This document shows, piece by piece, positions 46,424 through 54,205 of a stretch of DNA of 64,000 bases. This DNA is from Pseudoalteromonas amylolytica (GTDB lineage Bacteria > Pseudomonadota > Gammaproteobacteria > Enterobacterales > Alteromonadaceae), in assembly GCF_001854605.1 (NCBI RefSeq), contig NZ_MKJU01000004.1:1-64000 (forward strand), in the 5' to 3' direction. The notes under the pieces are model-generated. The model searched no databases. It was not told where the DNA came from and worked only from the letters and a program-made list of their open reading frames with translations. The translations under genes were made by a program, and so were the position numbers. Every line of letters begins with the position of its first letter. Within the stretch, counting starts at the first letter, position 1.

Positions 46424-49400
46424 TCAACTAGGCATTTGTTGGCTTTTTCGCGCTGTGACAACGCGTTTCAATGATTGAAACAAAGCGATAAAAAACGCCC
46501 TGATATCCGTCATAATAATGTACAAACAAGGCACCAACAATAAGGTGATCAAGGTTGCAAAAATAACCGCAAAGCCAAGTGACACCGCCATTGGGATCAC
46601 AAACATTGCCTGTAAGCTGGTTTCAAACATGATGGGTAAAACACCAGCAAAAGTCGTAATAGAAGTTAAGGTGATCGCCCTAAAGCGCGTACAGCCTGCG
46701 CTAATCACCGCTTCTTTTAATGGCATACCTTCTTTGCGGGCCTGATTTACAAAATCAGTCATGACCAGCGAGTCATTGATTACTACACCGGCCGCCGCAA
46801 TGATCCCATAGGTTGACATCATACTCAGGTCCAGCCCAAAGAATAGGTGCCCCCAAATAGCGCCTACAAGGCTGAAAGGGATCACTGACATTACTATCAA
46901 AGGTTGTGCATAGCTCTTAAGTGGTATCGCCAAGAGAATATAAACAATCAACATACCAACAATGAAAAATACAAATTGTTCATTGGCCTGAGCCTGCTGC
47001 TCTTCAACCGATCCACCCAGTTTCGTTTTTACCGAAGGGAAGGTTTTTAACAACTCAGGCAAAATGTCATCATCAATGCGTTTGGTTACAGCATTGGGCT
47101 CAACCACTTCCTCGTCAATGTTGCCGTAAACATAAACGGTGCGATAACCTTCTTCACGGCGAATATAGCTGATCCCCGGCTTTTCGATGAGTTCAACGAC
47201 ATCACCTAACATCACATCTTTGCCTTGTGGCGTGGTGATCACAGTATGCTTGAGCGATGAGAAGGCTTCACGTGTTAGCTTTGGATAGCGCACCATGACT
47301 CTCACCTCTTCACCGTTTCGTATGACACGCTGTGCTTCGCCACCGTAAAAGCTCGCCCCCACTTGTGACCCAATGTTTTGTAGGTTCAACCCTAAATCAT
47401 AGGCAACAGGTTTAAGTATCAGTTGAATTTCCTTGCTGGCGGGGTCAATGGTCGAGCTGATATCAAACAGGCCTTTTTCATCTTGTAGCATGCGAATTAG
47501 CTGCCTGCCCGCAGCGTTCAAGGTGTCAATGTCCGAGCCATACAGCAAATAGCCAAAGTCACCATCTCCGCCAATATTAATCACCTCCTCTTCAATAAGG
47601 ATCGATTTTACACCGGCTATTTCTGGCATATTCTCACGCCAACGACGGGTTAGTTCAAAGGTATTAAATGGTCTAAGTGGCTCATCCACTAAAGGCGCTA
47701 ACACTCGCCCTTCAGTACGCCCCTCGTTCATAACCATGATATCTCGCACCATTTTTTGCCCGTACTCTTGCTCGACTTCTTTATCCACCGAAACAATCAG
47801 CGCTTCTAATTGACGAATGGCCGAAATCGTTTGCTCGTCCGATGCATTGTCGTTCATGGTTAGGTTTATTGCTGGGAAATCATGCGGTATTTTAGGCACA
47901 AACAGCGTACGTACCGCTCCGCTTGAGATGAGCGCAATACTCATAATGAACATGCCAACAAATGCAAAAAGTACCGTCCAACGCCACTGCACACACAGGG
48001 TTACAAATCGTTTATAAGGCCCATTCACAAAACCAAAAAAGCGCTTGTTAAAACGAACGCGCCAACTGTTTTCTGGCATTGGTTCAAATTTAGTATGGGC
48101 AATATGCGCAGGTAGGATCAGCTTTGATTCGATTAGGCTAAAGGCAAGGCACAGTAGAACAACCCCCGCAATAGACACAAAATTGGAGCTATCTGGACCA
48201 CTTGAAAACATGAGTGGCACAAACACGGCCATCGTGGTTAACACCCCAAATGTTGCGGGTGTCGCTACACGTTTAGCGCCACGCACAACACTTTCAACAC
48301 CTGGCCCTTTCTTTTCTATTTCGGTATAGGCACTTTCACCTATCACAATCGCGTCATCAACGACTATCCCCAGTACCATGATAAACGAGAAAAGCGACAC
48401 CACATTGACGGTAATATCTAGTAAAGGCATCGTCATGATCGCGCCTAAGAAACAAATCGGCAGGCCAACCATCACCCATAACGCAAGCTTAAAGCGTAAG
48501 AAGATGGAAAGCATGATGGCCACCAAAATCGCCCCTTGAAAAAGGTTGCTCTTCATCATATCGAGACGGCCATTGAGGTAGTACGTCATGTCAACTAATG
48601 GGTCAATTTGTACCCCCGCTGGTAGTTGTTCATTTTTATGGGCAATGTAGTCTTTAACCGTCTCAGCAATGGGGATCATGTTTTGGTCTTTAGTGGCCTT
48701 GACCGCAATATAAACAGCATTGTTACCATTGAGTTTGAAGTAGCGCTCTCCCTCAGTAAACGCGTCTTTTATTACCGCAACATCTTTGAGTAACAACTTG
48801 GCGCCATTGTCGCCAATCTTCACTGGCAATTGTCGAAACTGATCGCCATTGTAAGACTGGTTTTCAACACGCACAGAAATGACTCCCGCACCGGTGCGTA
48901 TTTGCCCAGCCGATAGATTGGTAGAATAACCACGAATAGCCTGTGTCACATCGTTGATGGTGAGATCGTATTGGCGCAGCATATCTGGGTCAATCTCGAT
49001 AGCGATTTCATCCAATGGGACACTCACCTCAACCAAAGAGACACTACTGAGTTGTAGCAATTCATCTTCTATATTCTTAGCGATGGGTTTTAAGTCTGTC
49101 AGTGGTAAGTCGGCTGAGACCGTCATCCCAATCACGTCTTGGCGAAACTCCCGCTGACTGACCGTGAGCGGCTCCATGGCCGCTGGAAACGTTGCTATGC
49201 CATCCACGCGAAGCTTGACTTTGTCCATTACGTCGGCCAGTTCTACATCAGGGTCAATCTCTAATGTTGCACTGCCGCCATTACGAAACGCTCGATACAC
49301 CCCTTCTTCTATTTCGGTGATATCTTTAAGTGCTTCTTCTATTTTGACCAGAATACTTTCTTCTATTTCCTGTGGAGATGCCCCAGGATAGCTTGCCTCT

Positions 49401-49567
49401 ATATTGATGTAATTAAATTCTACGTTCGGAAACATTTGCCTCTGAATTGAAAAATAAGAGGCGATACCAACAATAATGATAAACCACATCAATAAGTTGG
49501 CTGCGACAGTATTGTTTGCAAAATAGGCAATTATGCCCGTTTGTTTTTCATGCTGTTGTGTACTCAT
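46424..49567 (-). CDS. RND-family efflux transporter (AcrB/HAE1-like)
   Basis: Proton-driven inner-membrane pump of 1047 residues with 12 TM helices and two large periplasmic loops. Signs are the N-terminal cytoplasmic helix before TM1 and the TM4 proton-relay acids in LGIVVDDAIVIGESAYTEIE near residue 405. The second-half motif GVVINDSLVMTDFVNQA lies near residue 945. It follows the membrane fusion gene by 15 bases, and the pair forms an operon. No outer-membrane factor is encoded alongside, so a TolC-like protein elsewhere is required. Substrates are unknown; HAE1-like pumps export drugs, bile salts or solvents. Confidence 0.94.
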   Translation of the reverse strand: MSTQQHEKQTGIIAYFANNTVAANLLMWFIIIVGIASYFSIQRQMFPNVEFNYINIEASYPGASPQEIEESILVKIEEALKDITEIEEGVYRAFRNGGSATLEIDPDVELADVMDKVKLRVDGIATFPAAMEPLTVSQREFRQDVIGMTVSADLPLTDLKPIAKNIEDELLQLSSVSLVEVSVPLDEIAIEIDPDMLRQYDLTINDVTQAIRGYSTNLSAGQIRTGAGVISVRVENQSYNGDQFRQLPVKIGDNGAKLLLKDVAVIKDAFTEGERYFKLNGNNAVYIAVKATKDQNMIPIAETVKDYIAHKNEQLPAGVQIDPLVDMTYYLNGRLDMMKSNLFQGAILVAIMLSIFLRFKLALWVMVGLPICFLGAIMTMPLLDITVNVVSLFSFIMVLGIVVDDAIVIGESAYTEIEKKGPGVESVVRGAKRVATPATFGVLTTMAVFVPLMFSSGPDSSNFVSIAGVVLLCLAFSLIESKLILPAHIAHTKFEPMPENSWRVRFNKRFFGFVNGPYKRFVTLCVQWRWTVLFAFVGMFIMSIALISSGAVRTLFVPKIPHDFPAINLTMNDNASDEQTISAIRQLEALIVSVDKEVEQEYGQKMVRDIMVMNEGRTEGRVLAPLVDEPLRPFNTFELTRRWRENMPEIAGVKSILIEEEVINIGGDGDFGYLLYGSDIDTLNAAGRQLIRMLQDEKGLFDISSTIDPASKEIQLILKPVAYDLGLNLQNIGSQVGASFYGGEAQRVIRNGEEVRVMVRYPKLTREAFSSLKHTVITTPQGKDVMLGDVVELIEKPGISYIRREEGYRTVYVYGNIDEEVVEPNAVTKRIDDDILPELLKTFPSVKTKLGGSVEEQQAQANEQFVFFIVGMLIVYILLAIPLKSYAQPLIVMSVIPFSLVGAIWGHLFFGLDLSMMSTYGIIAAAGVVINDSLVMTDFVNQARKEGMPLKEAVISAGCTRFRAITLTSITTFAGVLPIMFETSLQAMFVIPMAVSLGFAVIFATLITLLLVPCLYIIMTDIRAFFIALFQSLKRVVTARKSQQMPS

Positions 49568-49582
49568 TCCTGATCCCAGCCT

Positions 49583-50746
49583 TTACAAGGTTTGCTTTGA
49601 CGCTTTTGCATCAGATGAATCAGCGCCAGCGACTTTAACAGCCATCCCCTTCTGCGGGTACTCAGGTACCGTCGTTACAATGCGCTCATTACCTTTCAGG
49701 CCGACGTTTACATAGAAGTACTCACCCTCTTCACGAATGACCTGAACCTTACGCGGTTCTAATTTGTTTTCATCCGTTAGCAACCAAACCGTTTGGTTAT
49801 TCACTAAGTCCTGAGGAAGCTTGTATATACGACTTAGCGTTTTACCCGCAAAGTCCACTTGCACAAAAGCACCAAATTTCAGAGCAGGTTGTTTAGACTC
49901 AATGCCATAGGGGTCGTCAATTCTGACCACTAAATTCACCATTCGGGTTTGGGTATCCACAACCCCTAAATCTCGATCGATCACAGCTTGACGTGTAAAC
50001 CCGTTTAAACCACTTTGCGTCACGGTAGCAGGTATGCCTTCTATACGCTCAGGTAAGAAAGCACTGTCGAACCCAGCAATAGGGATCACAACCTCGGCTG
50101 CTTCAATATTATTGAGCTGCGCAACCGGTGTGCCAACACTCACAAACTGACCTAAACCAATACTACGAGAAACAACCAATGCATCATAAGGCGCCACAAC
50201 CTCGCAATTGTCTAGATCTCGCTGCGCTCTTTTTAGCCCAGCCTCTGCAGATTTAACCGCTGCTTTGGCACTCATTAGTTGAGGCTTACGTAAAAATAAA
50301 TCGGTGTGCTTTTTGTTCGGAAAGCGTTTCGCTTCATCGGCAGCCACATCTGCCAGTGCTTGCTCTTCTATCAATGCAGCCCTAGCACGAGATAACTCAG
50401 CTTCAGCTTGTAGCAATGCGGCTTCATAGTTATCTTTTTCTACCCGCATTAATACGTCACCACGAGCGATTACACCACCTGGAATAAAGCTCGGATGCCA
50501 ATACGTTACCTCACCTGATACCTGAACGGACAGATTGGTCTGTTCATAGGGTTTTACTTCACCGTAGCTGTTGATGACAACCTGATGGTCTAACGCTGAT
50601 ATCGACTCCACTTCGACCACGGGTCTGCTGTCAACGGGTTCCTTTTCTTTGGGATCTGCTGCCATTACATTAATACCCAACGCACCTAAACCGCCGAGCG
50701 TTAATACGGCAAAAGGCAAAATCCACCTTACTATGTTCGTTTTCAT
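49583..50746 (-). CDS. RND efflux periplasmic adaptor (membrane fusion protein)
   Basis: The 387-residue adaptor links the RND pump to an outer-membrane channel. An N-terminal anchor (about 8-28) leads to the lipoyl half-motif VSGEVTYWHPSFIPGGVIARGD near residue 70. An alpha-helical hairpin rich in Ala/Glu (about 105-180) follows, then the second lipoyl half VVAPYDALVVSRSIGLGQFV near residue 188. A beta-barrel and a membrane-proximal domain end the protein. First gene of the two-gene operon. Confidence 0.93.
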   Translation of the reverse strand: MKTNIVRWILPFAVLTLGGLGALGINVMAADPKEKEPVDSRPVVEVESISALDHQVVINSYGEVKPYEQTNLSVQVSGEVTYWHPSFIPGGVIARGDVLMRVEKDNYEAALLQAEAELSRARAALIEEQALADVAADEAKRFPNKKHTDLFLRKPQLMSAKAAVKSAEAGLKRAQRDLDNCEVVAPYDALVVSRSIGLGQFVSVGTPVAQLNNIEAAEVVIPIAGFDSAFLPERIEGIPATVTQSGLNGFTRQAVIDRDLGVVDTQTRMVNLVVRIDDPYGIESKQPALKFGAFVQVDFAGKTLSRIYKLPQDLVNNQTVWLLTDENKLEPRKVQVIREEGEYFYVNVGLKGNERIVTTVPEYPQKGMAVKVAGADSSDAKASKQTL

Positions 50747-50993
50747 GACTGCACCTTGTGTAATTTTCCTACATCTATCATAACAACTTTATGGCTGAGA
50801 AAAACGTGACATTTGTAAGTTTCTATTACATATTTTGGGGCCAGCTCCAAAAGCATTGAATAGCTCAGGGGTCGACATAATTTATATCGCAAAAATACGC
50901 CTCTCAGGTAGCTTAAACATGCACCTGATTTGAAGTTGTGAATCCGCCCCAAAAGATTACATTTTTGAGTAACAAATAAGGAAGTATCTCACC

Positions 50994-52178
50994 ATGAAAC
51001 AACTCTTTGCGCTGTCTTTAATTCTGTTCTTAACAGCTTGCAATCACACTCAGAAAATTGATGTAAAAGAACCACTTAAAAAACCATCAACGCTACTTAA
51101 CCATAGCCTTTTTACGCGTTTGAATATTGAGAGTGAAGAGAGTATTTTTGCGCTGCCCGAAGCCGAACGACACAAATTTTTAAGTTATGCTCAAGAGCAA
51201 AAGCTACAAAATATCCGAGCCGATACAATCATTGCCAACTATTTAGATAGTAATCTCGACAAGTTCACTTATGATGGTGCTACGCTTAATGCCACCGCTA
51301 CGCTGGCGATGAATGAAGGCAATTGCATCAGTCTCGCTATTTTGACGCAAGCCTATGCAAATATGCTAGGTATTGAAACCAGCTTCAAAGAAGTTGCGAC
51401 AATGCCTGTTTACAAAAAGCAGAACCAAACCATTTTGGTCTCTAACCATTTTAAAACCAAGCTATACGCACCTAGAGAGCAAGAGGATGAGAAGTGGCTA
51501 TATGCAATTCGTCCAGGTACCGTCATTGATTACTTCCCAGCAAGAGATTTAGTATTTATCGGTAGCGCAACATACGCTGATTTAGTGGCAAAATATTATG
51601 CAAATTTAGCCACTGAAGCTTTACTGGCAGAACAGTTCGATATGAGCTACTCCCTCGTTTCTCAAGCCCTTGAATACGTCCCATATGATCCAGAACTTAT
51701 CAACTTAGCCGCTATTTTACATCGCAGAGTCGGTGACACAGACACCGCAAAGAAGCTGTTTGAGTTTGCGCTAAACAATCAACTAGTAAGCAACAACTTA
51801 CTATATAGTTACAGCTATCTTGCACAGCAACTCGCTGATACACCACTTCAAGAGAAACTAGAAGAGCAATTGTTGAACAACGCAAAAACTCCGTTTGATT
51901 TTCTACAACTTGCCGAACAAGATATTGCCAAAGAACGCTATTCTAGCGCCGAAGCGCTGCTTAAAGAGCTCATCGCAAGCACCCCCTACATTCCTGAACC
52001 TTACTTCGCATTGGCAAAGATTTACTACCTGCAGGATAAAAAAGCAAAAGCTGCAATGTATTTACAATATGCGATCGACAAATCGGAAGATAGAGAAAAG
52101 CAAGGGGTCTATCAGGCTAAGCTAAATACCCTCGAGTATGTTGGTCGTAGTTATAACCAAAACAAAGAACAAAATTAA
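50994..52178 (+). CDS. Transglutaminase-like/TPR lipoprotein
   Basis: The 394-residue lipoprotein has lipobox LFLTAC (cysteine near 16). A transglutaminase-like fold (about 70-215) shows Cys in NEGNCISLAIL near residue 112, His in SNHFKTKLY near 148 and Asp in VIDYFPARD near 178, which is a plausible cysteine-His-Asp triad. The C-terminal half is tetratricopeptide repeats (about 215-375). Such proteins occur in marine Gammaproteobacteria, but the substrate is unknown. ATG follows AAGGAAG. The protease gene begins 107 bases downstream on the same strand and may be separate. Confidence 0.82.
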   Translation: MKQLFALSLILFLTACNHTQKIDVKEPLKKPSTLLNHSLFTRLNIESEESIFALPEAERHKFLSYAQEQKLQNIRADTIIANYLDSNLDKFTYDGATLNATATLAMNEGNCISLAILTQAYANMLGIETSFKEVATMPVYKKQNQTILVSNHFKTKLYAPREQEDEKWLYAIRPGTVIDYFPARDLVFIGSATYADLVAKYYANLATEALLAEQFDMSYSLVSQALEYVPYDPELINLAAILHRRVGDTDTAKKLFEFALNNQLVSNNLLYSYSYLAQQLADTPLQEKLEEQLLNNAKTPFDFLQLAEQDIAKERYSSAEALLKELIASTPYIPEPYFALAKIYYLQDKKAKAAMYLQYAIDKSEDREKQGVYQAKLNTLEYVGRSYNQNKEQN

Positions 52179-52285
52179 ACTCAATGTTAATTTATTATTA
52201 ACAACCTGTTTACCTGTGCGTTTTTTCGTTCTACCTTAGATGTGTCTAACTTTTAGACAAAATACAAAACATGTAAGGATCAACA

Positions 52286-54058
52286 ATGAAAAAACGCTAT
52301 TTTCTCCCAGCTCTTAGTATCGTTTCGATGAGTGCTTTTGCACAAGCGCCATTAACTGAAGAGCAAATGTTAAACTACACAAGCAAGACCACCGAGACCA
52401 TCATAGGTAAAACTGAAACATTGAACTTAGCCCTCAGTGGCAAAGCCAATACAATTTCACAAACCATTTCGCACCCAAACGCCAGTTATATAAAACTACA
52501 CTTTAAAAACATTAACTTAAATGGTGGTGGTAAACTGGTTGTTAGAGCAACGGACAATAGCGAACGTTATGAGTACACCGCTTCTGACATGCGTAAAGCA
52601 ACTTTAGAAAAAGGTGACAACGGTGCCAGTGACTTTGCGGCCATGTCAGTATCAAGCGACACGGTAATCGTTGAGTACACACCAGGTCAGGCGAACAATG
52701 CTAACTTAGGCACGCCTATCATCGACTATTATCACTTTGGCACCGAAGACCAGCTAAGTATTACAGACGTTGATACTTCATCTACCTGTGGTGTTAATGA
52801 ACGCAGAGACGTTCAGTGTTGGGCACAATCTCACCCTACTGAGTTTGAACGTAGTCGCCCAGTGGCTCGCTTGGTTATTGGTGGTCGCAGCTTGTGTACC
52901 GGTTGGCGCGTTGGTGCCGACAACCACATGTTTACCAACAACCACTGTGTAGAAACAGCGTCAGAACTGACATCAACCGAAGTGTGGTTTAACTACCAGC
53001 ATACCACCTGTAACGGCAGCACTAAAGAAACAGTGGTCAAGGTAACAGGTAAAGATTTCCTTAAAACAGATTACACTCTGGATTACACACTATTTACCGT
53101 TAATAACTTCGAACTAACGGAACCTTTTGGTTATTTTGGCCTAGATGTACGCGATGCAACGCAAGGCGAACGTATCTATATTCCACAGCACGGTTCTGGT
53201 AATCCAAAAGAACTATCGATTGAATCAGATCAAGACAGCAACGGCTTATGTCAGGTGAATGAAGCCAATGCAAATGGCCGTGGTACGGGCACAGACCTTG
53301 GTTACTATTGCGATACAATTGGTGGCTCTTCAGGCTCCCCTGTACTTGCTGCGGCAACCAACAATGTTATCGCGTTACACCACTTGGGTGGCTGCACAAA
53401 CAAAGGGGCTAAAATCAGTAAGATTTGGCCACAAGTTGCCGGCGAGTTTAACAATCAAATCCCGGTTGGCGATCAACCTGGCAGCGACCCAGTACCTGTG
53501 GCTCACTTCACCTATAGCTGTGACAAGTTAGCTTGCCAATTCGATGGCTCAGGCTCTAGTGTACCTGGCGGTTCAATTAACCAGCATGAATGGCAATTTG
53601 GCGACAATAGCAGCAATGGCTTTGGCAGTAATGTTGCGCATACCTATGCCAATGGTGGTGATTACTCTGTAACTCTGACCGTTACAGATGACCAAGGTCA
53701 AACGGCTTCTTTAAGCAAAACAATTTCTGTTTCTGATGCGACCGACCCTGCACAACTTGAAAAAGGTGTGACAAGAAAAGACCTATCAGGTGAAAAGTAC
53801 TCAGAACAGTTCTTCTACTTTGATGTCCCAATGGGTGCAACCAATATCACCTTTAAAATGGCCGGAGGCACGGGGGATGCAGACTTGTACGTGCGTAAAG
53901 ATGAAAAGCCTACAACGTCTACATATGACTGCCGCCCTTACCGTTGGGGTAATGGTGAAACCTGTACACAAAACGATGGTGCTGGCAGATATCATGTCAT
54001 GATCAGAGCATTTTCTGCATTTAATGGCGTACAGCTAACAGCCGACTATACTAACTAA
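52286..54058 (+). CDS. Secreted trypsin-like serine protease with PKD and PPC domains
   Basis: The 590-residue exported protease has a signal peptide at about 1-20 and an N-terminal beta-rich propeptide-like region (about 25-150). The chymotrypsin fold has His in FTNNHCVET near residue 218, Asp in LDYTLFTV near residue 269 and Ser in TIGGSSGSPVLAA near residue 351. A PKD domain (about 402-492) carries HEWQFGDNSS. A pre-peptidase C-terminal domain (about 497-588) carries GGTGDADLYVRK. PKD and PPC domains of marine bacterial proteases bind insoluble protein and are often removed. Likely role: extracellular protein degradation. ATG follows AAGGA. Confidence 0.92.
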   Translation: MKKRYFLPALSIVSMSAFAQAPLTEEQMLNYTSKTTETIIGKTETLNLALSGKANTISQTISHPNASYIKLHFKNINLNGGGKLVVRATDNSERYEYTASDMRKATLEKGDNGASDFAAMSVSSDTVIVEYTPGQANNANLGTPIIDYYHFGTEDQLSITDVDTSSTCGVNERRDVQCWAQSHPTEFERSRPVARLVIGGRSLCTGWRVGADNHMFTNNHCVETASELTSTEVWFNYQHTTCNGSTKETVVKVTGKDFLKTDYTLDYTLFTVNNFELTEPFGYFGLDVRDATQGERIYIPQHGSGNPKELSIESDQDSNGLCQVNEANANGRGTGTDLGYYCDTIGGSSGSPVLAAATNNVIALHHLGGCTNKGAKISKIWPQVAGEFNNQIPVGDQPGSDPVPVAHFTYSCDKLACQFDGSGSSVPGGSINQHEWQFGDNSSNGFGSNVAHTYANGGDYSVTLTVTDDQGQTASLSKTISVSDATDPAQLEKGVTRKDLSGEKYSEQFFYFDVPMGATNITFKMAGGTGDADLYVRKDEKPTTSTYDCRPYRWGNGETCTQNDGAGRYHVMIRAFSAFNGVQLTADYTN

Positions 54059-54158
54059 GGCATATCGGGAGTGAATGGGTAGAACAGTGCGTTTTAGTTC
54101 CACCCAAACAGGTGTACACCCTGACATGCACTTCATTCTCCATATCTGTTTTATACTC

Positions 54159-54187
54159 AAGGCGACACAATGTGTCGCCTTATTTCA
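54159..54187 (+). terminator. Terminator of the secreted protease gene
   Basis: AAGGCGACA / TGTCGCCTT, a 9-bp stem with loop CAATG, followed by TTATTTC. It lies between the convergent protease and zinc-peptidase genes. Confidence 0.82.
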
Positions 54188-54205
54188 TGGCCTGTTCAGG
54201 ATAAT

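Noticed and set aside
50743..50952. 69-codon open frame upstream of the membrane fusion protein gene
   Set aside because: No signal peptide, domain or good ribosome site. It lies in the promoter region of the efflux operon and its codon use is unlike its neighbours.
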